This document shows, one piece after another, positions 27,796 to 37,371 of a stretch of DNA of 61,281 nt. How positions within the stretch are numbered: position 1 is the first letter of the stretch; each line of letters starts with the position of its first letter. The translations under genes were made by a program, and so were the position numbers. The notes under the pieces were generated by a model. The model saw nothing but the letters and a program-made list of their open reading frames with translations, had not been told where the DNA came from and did not search any database. The DNA comes from Actinomycetota bacterium (GTDB taxonomy: Bacteria > Actinomycetota > Thermoleophilia > Gaiellales > Gaiellaceae), in contig OMIZ01000142.1 in the NCBI GenBank assembly GCA_900299235.1, positions 1 through 61,281 on the forward strand, written 5' to 3'.

Positions 27796-28871
27796 GTCGG
27801 GAGAAGCGTCGACGCCTTCCGCAGAACGTCGACAACCTCTGCCTGCTGCGCCTCAGAGATGCCACCCCACATTGGGAGGCAGAGGTTCTCGAGCGAAGCT
27901 TGCTCGGTGACCGGAAGGTCGCCGGGCTTGTACCCGAGATAGGTGAGCGCAGGCTGGAGATGAAGGGGCGGGTCGTAGTAGACGGCGAAGCCGATACCCG
28001 CGGCGCTGAGTGCAGCAGCGAGCTGATCGCGCTCGGTGCTTCGCACGCAATACATGTGGTAGACGTGGCCCGCCTCATCGACCGGCGGCTCGACAAGCTC
28101 GCCGAGCCCGAGCTCTGCGTACCGCGCGGCCGCCTCGCGACGCTGCGCGTTCCACATCGGCAGGTGCGGTAGGAAGATCCGCAGCATCGACGCCTGCACG
28201 GCATCGAGCCGCGAGTTGTAGCCGACGTACTCGAACGTCTTTTTCGCGCGCGACCCGTGGAAACGGAGCATGCGCAGACGCTCCGCAATCTCGGGGTCGT
28301 TGACGCCAATGAGACCGCCATCGCCGAGCGCGAAGAGGTTCTTGGTGGGGAAGAAGCTGAAGGTCGAGACGACGCTCGTCGCGATGCCGGCAGCGCCAAA
28401 CGCCTGCGCGGAGTCCTCGATCACCGGCAGGCCGAACGCCTGAACCTCGGCGAGCGGAGCAGGGCGACCAAAGAGGTGCACCGGCATGATCGCCTTCGTC
28501 TTTGCGGTGATCTTGCGCTCAACGTCGGCCGGGTCGATGTTCAGTGAGACGGGGTCGATGTCAGCGAAGACTGGGGTCGCGCCTCGGCGGGCGATCGCCT
28601 CGGCGGTGGCGTAGAACGTGAACGCTGGGCAGATGACCTCATCGCCGGGGCCGATCTCCATCGCGTCCATCGCGAGCACAAGCGCGTCGGTTCCGTTCGC
28701 GCAGCTCACCGTCTCGGCACAGCCAAGGGCAGCCGCAGCTTCGCGCTCAAACGCCTCTACTTCGGGGCCAAAGATGAAACGGCCGGTCTCAAGGGTCTCG
28801 GCAAATGCCGCCTTGAGCTGGTCCATGAGGGGCGCGTACTGCGCCTTGACGTCAACGTGTGGGATTCCCAT
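27792..28871 (-). CDS. DegT/DnrJ/EryC1/StrS aminotransferase
   Basis: MGIPHVDVKAQYAPLMDQLKAAFAETLETGRFIFGPEVEAFE, GDEVICPAFTFYATAEAI, SFFPTKNLFALGDGGLIGVND. Confidence 0.93.
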   Translation of the reverse strand: MGIPHVDVKAQYAPLMDQLKAAFAETLETGRFIFGPEVEAFEREAAAALGCAETVSCANGTDALVLAMDAMEIGPGDEVICPAFTFYATAEAIARRGATPVFADIDPVSLNIDPADVERKITAKTKAIMPVHLFGRPAPLAEVQAFGLPVIEDSAQAFGAAGIATSVVSTFSFFPTKNLFALGDGGLIGVNDPEIAERLRMLRFHGSRAKKTFEYVGYNSRLDAVQASMLRIFLPHLPMWNAQRREAAARYAELGLGELVEPPVDEAGHVYHMYCVRSTERDQLAAALSAAGIGFAVYYDPPLHLQPALTYLGYKPGDLPVTEQASLENLCLPMWGGISEAQQAEVVDVLRKASTLLPT

Positions 28872-28874
28872 AGG

Positions 28875-29498
28875 TCAGGACATGCTAATGGAGCGACGCT
28901 TCCGAACCACCCAATACGCCGCCCAGATGACGATTCCCGCTACGACCGCAACTTCGACGTACTTGAACGCGTGGTCGAAACGCGACCAGTTCGACCCGAG
29001 CCCCCAGCCCACCGCAGCGAGCGCAAACGCCCACACGGCGCTGCCGATCGCCGTCAGGACGATGTAGGAGGCAAGCGGGGCGCGGAAGAGACCTGCGGGG
29101 ATCGAGATGAACGAGCGGGCGACCGGGGTGACGCGGCCAACCAACACCGCCCACGAGCCGAAGCGCGCGAACCACCTCTCGGCGCGTGCGACGCGGTCGG
29201 GGCCAAGGTGCAGTCCACGGCCGTACCGCTCGACGAACGGATGCCCGCCGTACCAGCCGATCGCCCAGCCAGCGATCGAACCGACGAGGTAGCCGACAGT
29301 TCCCGAAAGAGCGATCGCGATGTACGCGCCCGTTCCTGTCTCGTGGGAGCCAAAGACGTCGACCTGTGACGCAAGCGCACCTGAGGCGAGGGCTCCGCCA
29401 TAGACCATGACAAGCTCGCTGAACGCGGGGAATACCGCGTCGATCGCCATCAAGATGAACACGGCAAGCACACCGTTCTGGGCGAGAAAGCTCGTCAT
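28875..29498 (-). CDS. DedA family membrane protein
   Basis: VYGGALASG, GWAIGWYGGHPFVERYGRGLHL, LVGRVTPVARSFISIPAGLFRAPLASYIVLTAIGSAVW. Start 29498 suggested. Confidence 0.85.
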   Translation of the reverse strand: MTSFLAQNGVLAVFILMAIDAVFPAFSELVMVYGGALASGALASQVDVFGSHETGTGAYIAIALSGTVGYLVGSIAGWAIGWYGGHPFVERYGRGLHLGPDRVARAERWFARFGSWAVLVGRVTPVARSFISIPAGLFRAPLASYIVLTAIGSAVWAFALAAVGWGLGSNWSRFDHAFKYVEVAVVAGIVIWAAYWVVRKRRSISMS

Positions 29499-29508
29499 CG
29501 CGCGGCTG

Positions 29509-30615
29509 CTAGTTCCAGACCTTGACGTCGCGGTACAGCGTGTCGCGCTGAACGGGCGTCTTGCCCAGCGCGCGGATCGTCCGTGCAAAGTCCTCTGCTG
29601 AGGCGCGGTAGGTCGTTCCGGCGGCCGAGACGACGTTCTCCTCGATCATGATCGAACCGAGGTCGTCGGCACCGAACTCGAGCGCAACCTGGCCGACCTT
29701 CATGCCCTGGGTCACCCAGCTCGACTGGATGTGGTCGACGTTGTCGAGGTAGAGCCGCGAGACCGCCTGGGTCAGCAGGTAGTCGAAGGAGGTCGGGCGC
29801 GTCTCTGGCGGAACGAGCGCTGCCACCCGGTTGCCGTCGTCCTGGAACGTCCACGAGATGAACGCGCGGAACCCCCGCGTCTCGTCTTGCAGCTCGCGGA
29901 TCTTGCGCATGTGCTCGACCCGCTCCTCAAGCGTCTCGACGTGTCCGTACATCATCGTCGCGGTCGTCGACATGCCAAGCCGGTGCGCCTGGCGCATCAC
30001 GCCAAGCCACTCGGCCGACTTCGTCTTCTTCGGGGCGATGATCGCGCGTACGCGGTCAACGAGAATCTCGGCGCCACCACCGGGGATCGAGTCGAGCCCT
30101 GCGTCGCGGAGGCGGCTCAACACGTCGGGCACGGCGAGCTTCGATGCGCGCGAGATGTGCTGGATCTCGGGCGGCGACAACGCGTGCAGGTGGATCGGGT
30201 AGCGCTCCTTGATCGATTTGAAGAGATCCTCGTAGTAGTCGATCCCGAGATCAGGATGATGGCCGCCCTGCATCAGCACGCCGGTACCGCCGAGCGCGAG
30301 CGTCTCCTCGATCTTCTTGAAGATGATCGGCTTCGGGAGCAGGTACCCCTCGCCCGTGTCGCCTGGCGCTCGGTAGAAGGCGCAGAAGTCGCAATCGGTC
30401 TTGCAGATGTTCGTGTAGTTGATGTTGCGATCGATAATGAAGGTGATCCGGGACGGGTCGACCTTGCGCGAGCGCAGCTCATTCGCGGCGCGGCCGACGG
30501 CGATCAGGTCGCGTGAACGAAGCAGCGCAATCGCGTCGTCGTCGCTCAGCCGCTCGCCCGAGAGGACTCGGTCGAGGATCTCGGCCGTCTGCGAGCCGGT
30601 CGCAACCGCCATCAC
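29509..30615 (-). CDS. mqnC: Cyclic dehypoxanthine futalosine synthase (radical SAM)
   Basis: RNINYTNICKTDCDFCAFYRAPGDTGEGYLL, LMQGGHHPDLGIDYYEDLF, LGSIMIEENVVSAAG. Confidence 0.93.
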   Translation of the reverse strand: MMAVATGSQTAEILDRVLSGERLSDDDAIALLRSRDLIAVGRAANELRSRKVDPSRITFIIDRNINYTNICKTDCDFCAFYRAPGDTGEGYLLPKPIIFKKIEETLALGGTGVLMQGGHHPDLGIDYYEDLFKSIKERYPIHLHALSPPEIQHISRASKLAVPDVLSRLRDAGLDSIPGGGAEILVDRVRAIIAPKKTKSAEWLGVMRQAHRLGMSTTATMMYGHVETLEERVEHMRKIRELQDETRGFRAFISWTFQDDGNRVAALVPPETRPTSFDYLLTQAVSRLYLDNVDHIQSSWVTQGMKVGQVALEFGADDLGSIMIEENVVSAAGTTYRASAEDFARTIRALGKTPVQRDTLYRDVKVWN

Positions 30616-31373
30616 ACGACCGCCGGGGTGGTCGCAAAACGGAGCTCCGGCACCTCGTCGAGCTCGCCAACCTCATGCGCAAGCTCGAGGAAGGTGTAGA
30701 GGCCTGCACGCTCGCGCGGACCGAAGCGGTAGCGGAGCTTCTCGAAGTAGCGCGCGAGGAACCCGGCAGGGTAGCCGTACAACGCGGCCGCCTCGTAGGC
30801 GAGCGTCTCGGGCTCGGCACGCGCTGCCCGCAGCGACGCAACGAGTGCGTCTTCGAGCGACGCGAGATCGGGATGAAGCGGCTCTGGTGCCGCCCACACG
30901 GCGAACACCATCGGCAGCCCCGTGCGCTCAAGCCAGAGACGGCCGAGATCGTGGTGCGGTGTCGGATCTTCGAACGCCGACTTCAGCGCGGCGTCGCCGA
31001 TCAGGAGGGTCGCCTCGGCGTCTTCACCAAGCGGCACCTGCTCGGCGTCAGGCAGCAGGATCTTCGTCAGCACCACCGACGTCGCCGACTCCGGCGTGAC
31101 AGCGACGGTGCGGATGCGATCAAACGGGGTGCGCGAGACGAGCTGAATCGAATCGACGGCACCTTCCGACGAGACGCAGAGGCGTGGCAGCAGCCGCAGT
31201 GAGTCGGCGTTGCGCGCATACTCGATCGACGAGATCGGCGCGGTGTCGAGCTCGCCCGCAACGAGGCGGCGGTTGAGATCGGTCGGGACTCCCGTCACTT
31301 CTTCGTACTCGGCGTCAACCCGAAAGAACACCGGCGCCATGTTGGCGTAGGAGATCCGGCCGAGGCGAATCAC
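30612..31373 (-). CDS. mqnA: Chorismate dehydratase
   Basis: VIRLGRISYANMAPVFFRVDAEY, PTDLNRRLVAGELDTAPISSIEYARNAD; GTG start 31373 follows the mqnE stop. Confidence 0.88.
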   Translation of the reverse strand: MIRLGRISYANMAPVFFRVDAEYEEVTGVPTDLNRRLVAGELDTAPISSIEYARNADSLRLLPRLCVSSEGAVDSIQLVSRTPFDRIRTVAVTPESATSVVLTKILLPDAEQVPLGEDAEATLLIGDAALKSAFEDPTPHHDLGRLWLERTGLPMVFAVWAAPEPLHPDLASLEDALVASLRAARAEPETLAYEAAALYGYPAGFLARYFEKLRYRFGPRERAGLYTFLELAHEVGELDEVPELRFATTPAVV

Positions 31374-31374
31374 G

Positions 31375-32484
31375 CTACGACTCCCACCGGCGAATCTCGT
31401 TGTAGAGCGTGTCGCGCTGCACCGGAATGCGGCCGGCCTCCTGCACGACGCGCACGAGCTCGGCGATCTTCTGCTCGGTGCCCGTGGTCGCCCCCGCAGA
31501 GTGGAAGATCGACTCGCGCACGACCGTGCCCTGCACGTCATTTGCACCCATGTGGAGTGCGATCTGGGCGACCGGCATCGTCAAGCTGATCCAGTAGGCC
31601 TTGATGTTTGCGATGTTGTCGAGCATCAGCCGCGAGACGGCGAGCATCTTCAGATCCTCGGCACCCGTCTGGAACGTGAAGCCGCGACGCTCGAACACCG
31701 TGTTCTCGGGATGGAACGCGAGCGGCACGAACGCGAGGAACCCGCCCGTCTTGTCCTGCTGGTCGCGCAGACGAATCAGGTGGTCGATCCGCTCCTCGTA
31801 GGTCTCAACATGGCCGTAGAGCATCGTGCAGTGCGTCGGAATTCCCAGCTTGTGCGCGGTGTCGTGCACGTGGAACCAGATGTCCGGGTGCTCCTTGCCT
31901 GGGGTCACGAGTCGACGAACGCGATCGGCGAAGATCTCCGCGCCACCACCCGGCAGCGAGCCAAGACCGACGGCTTTCAACTCGCGCAACACCTCCTCGT
32001 GGGAGAGCCCCGAGAGTGTCGTCATGTGGTGGATCTCAGAGGCCGTGTAGCACTTGAGGTGCACGTCGGGCATCGCGTCGTGCAGGCGGTGGATCGTGTC
32101 GCGGTAGAACTCGAAATCGACGTGCGGGTTCTCGCCGTTCACCATGTGGATCTCGGTGAACCCCGTGACCTCGCGCTGCGCGAGCGCGTCGGCGACGAGT
32201 TCCTCGGGCGTCGTTGTGTAAGCCTGCTCCTGCTTCTGCGTCGCGGCGAAGGCACAGAACTTGCACTTCACGCGGCAGACGTTCGTCTGGTTCAAGTACA
32301 GGTTCTGGACGAAGTAGACCCGGTCGTCGCCGCCACGTACGCGACGTGAGAGGTCGGCGAGCTCCCCGAGCGCGAGCAGGTCATCTGATTCGAGGAGCGT
32401 GAGACCGTCCTCGAGATCGAGACGGACGTTCGCCTCCACCTTTTCGCGGATCTGGTCCAGCGCTCTGTCGACTGCAATTGCCAT
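31375..32484 (-). CDS. mqnE: Aminofutalosine synthase (radical SAM)
   Basis: LYLNQTNVCRVKCKFCAFAATQKQEQAYTTT, GFTEIHMVNGENPHVDFEFYRD, GLGSLPGGGAEIFADRVRRLV. Confidence 0.93.
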   Translation of the reverse strand: MAIAVDRALDQIREKVEANVRLDLEDGLTLLESDDLLALGELADLSRRVRGGDDRVYFVQNLYLNQTNVCRVKCKFCAFAATQKQEQAYTTTPEELVADALAQREVTGFTEIHMVNGENPHVDFEFYRDTIHRLHDAMPDVHLKCYTASEIHHMTTLSGLSHEEVLRELKAVGLGSLPGGGAEIFADRVRRLVTPGKEHPDIWFHVHDTAHKLGIPTHCTMLYGHVETYEERIDHLIRLRDQQDKTGGFLAFVPLAFHPENTVFERRGFTFQTGAEDLKMLAVSRLMLDNIANIKAYWISLTMPVAQIALHMGANDVQGTVVRESIFHSAGATTGTEQKIAELVRVVQEAGRIPVQRDTLYNEIRRWES

Positions 32485-33398
32485 TAGCTCACTCTGTCGA
32501 CGACGGCGTAGGTCAGGGCTTCCAACTCCTCGCGGTGCGCACCGGCAACAAGATGGGCGCGCGCCTTTGCAGCGTAGTCGAGCGCGGCCTCCCGGGAGCG
32601 GGCCAGGGCATCGGTCGCGGCAACGCGCACGAGAGCGCCATCGACCGGCCCGCCGGCGAGAGCGGCGCGAACGACCTCATCCTGCTGCGCAGCAAGCAGC
32701 AGCGGCAGCGTGGGCGTGCCCTCACGGAGGTCCGTTCCAGGAATCTTCCCGGTGTCGTGACTCTCGCCCGCGCAGTCGAGGATGTCGTCGGCGATCTGGA
32801 AGGCGATCCCGAGCGCAAGACCGTAGGCACCGAGATCTCTGTTGCCGCCCGACCCGAGGAGGCAGGCCGCCTCAAAGAGCTTCCCTGTCTTGAGGGCGCA
32901 GCGCTCGAGGTAGGCATCGACGGTCGTATCGGGCTGGCGTACCTGTAGCCGCTGCATCGCCTCGCCTCGGGCGAGCGCCAGGCTGGCCTCGGCGAGTGTT
33001 GCGACGGCATTGGCGTCACCGGTCGCAGCGAGTTCCGCGAAGGCGCACGAGAAGAGGTAGTCGCCAGCGCCAAGTGCCGCTTGGGCGCCAAATACCGACC
33101 ACGCCGCCGGAGCGCCACGCCGAACGCGAGCGCCATCGACGAGATCGTCGTGGACGAGCGTCGCCATGTGGACGAGCTCGACTGCAACCCCTGCAGCGAC
33201 GAGCGGCGGCTCGGCGGGATCGGAGACGAGAAAGCAGAGCAACGGCCGAAGACGCTTGCCACCGGCCGCGAGCACCTCGCCAGAGACCTCGGCTGCGAGC
33301 CCCGGTCGACGCTCGACGGCACGTGCAAGACGCGCCTCGAGTTCGCCGAGATAGGCGGCGAGACCCGGAACTGTGTCAAGCGCCTCGATCTGACTCAC
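32484..33398 (-). CDS. Polyprenyl diphosphate synthase
   Basis: GGKRLRPLL, LVHDDLVDGARVRRG, GDYLFSCAFAELA, FQIADDILD. Confidence 0.92.
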   Translation of the reverse strand: MSQIEALDTVPGLAAYLGELEARLARAVERRPGLAAEVSGEVLAAGGKRLRPLLCFLVSDPAEPPLVAAGVAVELVHMATLVHDDLVDGARVRRGAPAAWSVFGAQAALGAGDYLFSCAFAELAATGDANAVATLAEASLALARGEAMQRLQVRQPDTTVDAYLERCALKTGKLFEAACLLGSGGNRDLGAYGLALGIAFQIADDILDCAGESHDTGKIPGTDLREGTPTLPLLLAAQQDEVVRAALAGGPVDGALVRVAATDALARSREAALDYAAKARAHLVAGAHREELEALTYAVVDRVS

Positions 33399-34102
33399 TC
33401 CGCCTCCTGAGCGACACCGGTGTGCAGCGCAACGATGCTGCCACCGAAGAGCGTAAACCGAACGTGGGCGAAACCCGCCGCCTCAAGACGTAGCGCGAGT
33501 TCCTCGGCGCCAGGGAACCGCTTCACGGACGCAGGCAGGTACGTGTACGCGCTCCCACCCGGAAGCACCTTGCCGAGCAACGGCACGATCCGGTCGAACC
33601 ACAGCGAAAAGAACGGACGTACCAACCCGCGAGGGGTCGTGATCTCGAGAATCGCCAACCGGCCGCCAGGGCGGAGGATTCGCCGAAGCTCGCGCAACGC
33701 GAGGTCGAGATCGGCGACGTTGCGCACTCCGAACCCGACCGTCGCGGCGTCGAATGAGGCGTCAGGAAACGGCAAGGCGAGCAGGTCACCCTGTACCCAC
33801 TCAAGCTCAGGCGCCTTTGCGCGGGCACGCGCGAGCATCTGCGATGAGAAGTCGAGACCGATCACCTCGCCCGCTCCCGCACGTCGATCGGCGAGCGCGA
33901 AGTCTCCCGTCCCGCAGGCGCCGTCGAAGACACGGTCACCAAGTGAGACCACAGCCTCGGCTGCGTGGCGCCGCCACCGCACGTCGAGCCCTGCAGTCAT
34001 GACGCGATTCATCACGTCGTACACAGGTGCAATCCGGTCGAACATCGACCGCACCGCGTCGGGCGCGAGCGTCACGCCTGCTCCGCCGCCGATTCGCCCC
34101 AA
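33395..34102 (-). CDS. menG: Demethylmenaquinone methyltransferase (UbiE/MenG)
   Basis: VRSMFDRIAPVYDVMNRVMTAGLDVRWRRHAAEAV, SFDAATVGFGVRNVADLDLALRELRRILRPGGRLAILE. Confidence 0.92.
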   Translation of the reverse strand: MGRIGGGAGVTLAPDAVRSMFDRIAPVYDVMNRVMTAGLDVRWRRHAAEAVVSLGDRVFDGACGTGDFALADRRAGAGEVIGLDFSSQMLARARAKAPELEWVQGDLLALPFPDASFDAATVGFGVRNVADLDLALRELRRILRPGGRLAILEITTPRGLVRPFFSLWFDRIVPLLGKVLPGGSAYTYLPASVKRFPGAEELALRLEAAGFAHVRFTLFGGSIVALHTGVAQEAE

Positions 34103-34674
34103 CGCGGCACGAGGGTGTTCTCGACCCCAAGCTGATCGAGGATGCGCGCCACAACGAAGTCGACAAGATCGGCAATCGTCTGGGCGCCCGAGTAGAAGCC
34201 CGGCGAGAGCGGCAGGATCGTCGCACCGGCACGCTTGAGCGTGAGCATGTTCTCGAGGTGGATCAGCGAGTACGGCGTCTCACGCGGGCAGAGAATCAGC
34301 TTCCGCTCCTCCTTCAACGCAACCGCGGCCGCGCGGTGAATCAGGTTTTGACTGCCACCCGACGCGATCGTCCCAAGCGTGCCCATCGAACACGGGCACA
34401 CGACATACGCGTCGATCTTCGCCGAGCCTGACGCGTACGGTGAGCGCCAATCCTTGTCGTCGACGGCCGTGACGCCGTCGATACCGACGGTGAAGCGAGC
34501 GAGCGTCTCATCACGTGAAAGGAGCGCGTCGCTGTAGATCTCGGTCGCGATCACCTCAAGCGCAGCTGCCGAAACGCACAGTCCAACCTCAGCGCCCGCG
34601 CCGCTCAGCGCCTCAAGGAGACGCGCAGCGTAGGGGGCGCCTGAACCACCGGTGATACCGAGAAAGATGCGCAT
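34072..34674 (-). CDS. ubiX: Flavin prenyltransferase (UbiX/Pad1)
   Basis: RIFLGITGGSGAPYAARLLEAL, VVCPCSMGTLGTIASGGSQNLIHRAAAVALKEERKLILCPRETPYSLIHLENML. Confidence 0.93.
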   Translation of the reverse strand: MRIFLGITGGSGAPYAARLLEALSGAGAEVGLCVSAAALEVIATEIYSDALLSRDETLARFTVGIDGVTAVDDKDWRSPYASGSAKIDAYVVCPCSMGTLGTIASGGSQNLIHRAAAVALKEERKLILCPRETPYSLIHLENMLTLKRAGATILPLSPGFYSGAQTIADLVDFVVARILDQLGVENTLVPRWGESAAEQA

Positions 34675-34723
34675 GAGAGTGGGAGCTACAGCCTAGTTCC
34701 GGCACGGTCGCCGGGGGCGAACG

Positions 34724-35587
34724 CTACTTCGGGCCCTGCGAGGCTTCGAGGAACTCCGCGAGGAGCGTCAGGTTCGCCTGGCCCTGGCTTGCGAAGGACG
34801 GCATCGGGCTGCCCTTCGTGACGCAGCTCGGGCACTTGAGGTGCTCAACCTGGAAGAGGATGCCGCGATGCTGTGCACCCTCCGCAGTGAGCTCTGGCGC
34901 ACCGAGGTTCGCGGCACCGCTGCCGAGGTAGACATGGCAGTTCATGCAGCCGGCGACCGCGAAGAGCTTCGCGCCAGCGATCGCTTTGGGGTTATCGGCA
35001 AAGCCCTGCTTCGCCGCCCACTCGGGCACCTTGCCGATCAGCTCCGAGCCAAGCGACTCCTTCGCGGTCGCGCCACGGTAGGTCATCATCCCCATCGAGA
35101 AGATCACGAGCACACCCGTGACCATCGCGACCGGTCGATGCAGGGGCCGCCGCTCCGCACGGGTATCGAGGAACGGGATCGCGATCAAGAGCAGCACGCA
35201 GATCGTCGGAATACCGATCGTGCCGAGGATCACCGACTCCGGCCACTTGAAGATCCGCAGGAGATAGAAGAGGAAGTAGAAGTACCAATCAGGCCGCGGG
35301 GTGAAGCTGATCGTGCCGGGGTCGGCAGGATCGTCGTTGAGCTTCCCGAGCCAACCCGAGGTGCCCTCGGTCGACGCAACACCGTTGTGCATGACGATGC
35401 CCGTGTGGTCGCCCGGGGTCGTCCACTTCCAGATCGTTGCGAGCGCGATGATCACGCCGACGACCATCAGCGACATGATCGAGTCGTGGAGCATGACGTA
35501 CGGGTAGAAGGGCTTTCCGCGCTTCTTGACGTCGGACTTGTACTGCTTGAACTGGCGCTCCCGGAAGACTCGACGATCCTCAGCCAT
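34724..35587 (-). CDS. Cytochrome b C-terminal subunit fused to cytochrome c (bc complex)
   Basis: SFTPRPDWYFYFLFYLLRIFKWPES (PDWY motif); AGAKLFAVAGCMNCHVYLGSG (CXXCH). Confidence 0.9.
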   Translation of the reverse strand: MAEDRRVFRERQFKQYKSDVKKRGKPFYPYVMLHDSIMSLMVVGVIIALATIWKWTTPGDHTGIVMHNGVASTEGTSGWLGKLNDDPADPGTISFTPRPDWYFYFLFYLLRIFKWPESVILGTIGIPTICVLLLIAIPFLDTRAERRPLHRPVAMVTGVLVIFSMGMMTYRGATAKESLGSELIGKVPEWAAKQGFADNPKAIAGAKLFAVAGCMNCHVYLGSGAANLGAPELTAEGAQHRGILFQVEHLKCPSCVTKGSPMPSFASQGQANLTLLAEFLEASQGPK

Positions 35588-36320
35588 GCGTCTCCCCGTC
35601 AGCTCCCTGCTCCGGATCGCCCGACCCAGCGGCCTCCTTCGACCACGGCGGCGACGTCACGCCGAGGCGAATGACGAGATAGAGGTGCAAGCCGATCAGC
35701 CCCGCGATCATCGCGGGCAGAAGCAGCATGTGGATCGCATAGAAGCGGCTGAGCGTGTCGGTGTTGATGAACTCACCGCCCTGCAGGAACTGCGCGATGA
35801 ACGGCCCGAGGAAGGGCGCTGTGCCGTTGATGTTGATGCCGACCGTCGTCGCCCAGTACGCCGTCTGATCCCACGGCAGCAGGTAGCCCGTGAAGCCTTC
35901 GGCAAGGCCAAGCGCGACGAGGATCACACCGACGATCCAGGTGAGCTCGCGCGGGTACTTGTAGGCACCAAAGAGGAACACGCGCCCCATGTGCATGAAC
36001 ATCAAGATGATGAACACCGAGGCGCCCCAGCGATGCATGCCGCGGACAAGCCAACCGGCGAAGAGGTCGTTCGTGATGTGCTCGATCGACGGATAGGCGC
36101 TCTTCGCGTCGGGCTTGTAGTACATCGCGAGCATCACGCCCGTCGTCGCCTGCACAAGGAAGGCGGTGAGCGTTGCCGCACCGAGCGTCTGGAACCAGTT
36201 GACGTCGCCCGGCACCTTGCGGAACAGGAAGTACTTCATCCCGCCAACGAGGCCCGACCGCTCTTCGAGCCAGTCGACCGGGTACATCAGGTGCTCGTAC
36301 TTTGAACGCTGGTTCGCCAC
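35580..36320 (-). CDS. Cytochrome b N-terminal subunit (bc complex)
   Basis: GVMLAMYYKPDAKSAYPSIEHITNDLFAGWLVRGMHRWGASVFIILMFMHMGRVF, GFTGYLLPWDQTAYWA. Confidence 0.93.
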   Translation of the reverse strand: MANQRSKYEHLMYPVDWLEERSGLVGGMKYFLFRKVPGDVNWFQTLGAATLTAFLVQATTGVMLAMYYKPDAKSAYPSIEHITNDLFAGWLVRGMHRWGASVFIILMFMHMGRVFLFGAYKYPRELTWIVGVILVALGLAEGFTGYLLPWDQTAYWATTVGININGTAPFLGPFIAQFLQGGEFINTDTLSRFYAIHMLLLPAMIAGLIGLHLYLVIRLGVTSPPWSKEAAGSGDPEQGADGETHG

Positions 36321-36328
36321 GGTCTCGC

Positions 36329-37234
36329 TTAGTTGGGAGGCTGGATGGGATAGAGCCAGGACTCGATACCCGACGCCTGCTCGCCCGGGAACGAGTAGGA
36401 GTTCTTGTGGATCTTCGCGGCGGCACCTTCGCCCTCGACCTTCGCGACGGAGTACGGAGCACCGACGTAGAGGTGGCCGTTGCGGATCGAGAACGAGTAG
36501 CGGTCGAGGGCCCGAACGGGTGGGCCGGCGACACGGTTACCTTCCGAGTCGTACTGGCCGCCGTGGCAGGGGCAGCCGAAGCCTGACGGCTTCGCGGGAA
36601 TCAGCGTCACATCGCCGTACGTCTTCGACTGCTTGTCATAGACCGGGCCGTTCGGCTGAACCGGGCAGCCCAAGTGAACGCAGTGGTTCGAGATGATCGT
36701 GAAGCTCGGCTGCGAGCCGAGCAGGCCGTTGTAGCGAACGAACGCCGTGCGACGCGACACCTCACCCTGGGCGGGATCGGACATGTAGGTCGCGACGACA
36801 AACGCGTCCTGCGGGAAGTTCTCGACCGGCCCGAGGTCGTGATCCTTGACGCCCTGCTTGAGGAACGCCGGGCCGATCATGAACCCGAGCGCGGGGAGCG
36901 TGACGAGACCGCCGATGATCCCGCCGACGCCGAGCGTCGAGAGTTCAAGGAAGACGTTGCGGGAGTACTTATCACGCGTCGAGGGCGGCGGAATCGTCGG
37001 CCCGGGGTGGCCAGGGCCGTACTCCGACTCAACCTCAGCGACGTCGGAGATGCCGCGCCGACCCGCCGCGTCGCGAATCCAGAGGATTCCGAAGATCAGC
37101 GCGATGACGATGCCGAGGGCGATGATCTGCCAGCGCACAACGAGGCCGAGCAGGGCGACAGCGACGCCGATGGCGAAGCCGACAGGCCACAAGCTTGGGC
37201 CGGGGACGTGCGGGGTTTTCCGTCTGGGATCCAT
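36329..37234 (-). CDS. Rieske iron-sulfur protein (bc complex)
   Basis: SNHCVHLGCPVQPN and GFGCPCHGGQYDSEGNRVAGPPVRALDRY; start 37234 suggested. Confidence 0.93.
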   Translation of the reverse strand: MDPRRKTPHVPGPSLWPVGFAIGVAVALLGLVVRWQIIALGIVIALIFGILWIRDAAGRRGISDVAEVESEYGPGHPGPTIPPPSTRDKYSRNVFLELSTLGVGGIIGGLVTLPALGFMIGPAFLKQGVKDHDLGPVENFPQDAFVVATYMSDPAQGEVSRRTAFVRYNGLLGSQPSFTIISNHCVHLGCPVQPNGPVYDKQSKTYGDVTLIPAKPSGFGCPCHGGQYDSEGNRVAGPPVRALDRYSFSIRNGHLYVGAPYSVAKVEGEGAAAKIHKNSYSFPGEQASGIESWLYPIQPPN

Positions 37235-37371
37235 GGGCGATAGATACAAACGTCACGAACGCGGAACGCGGAGCCTACCGAACTGCGCAGAAATCGTGTG
37301 GGAGAACCGATGCAACAACGCCATTTTCGGGGCGTTCCTCCTGCCGAACGGCAAAAAGCGTCGAGATTTCC

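Noticed and set aside
26674-27942. 422-aa plus-strand ORF
   Set aside because: Antisense to the CapD-like gene; charged composition without motifs.
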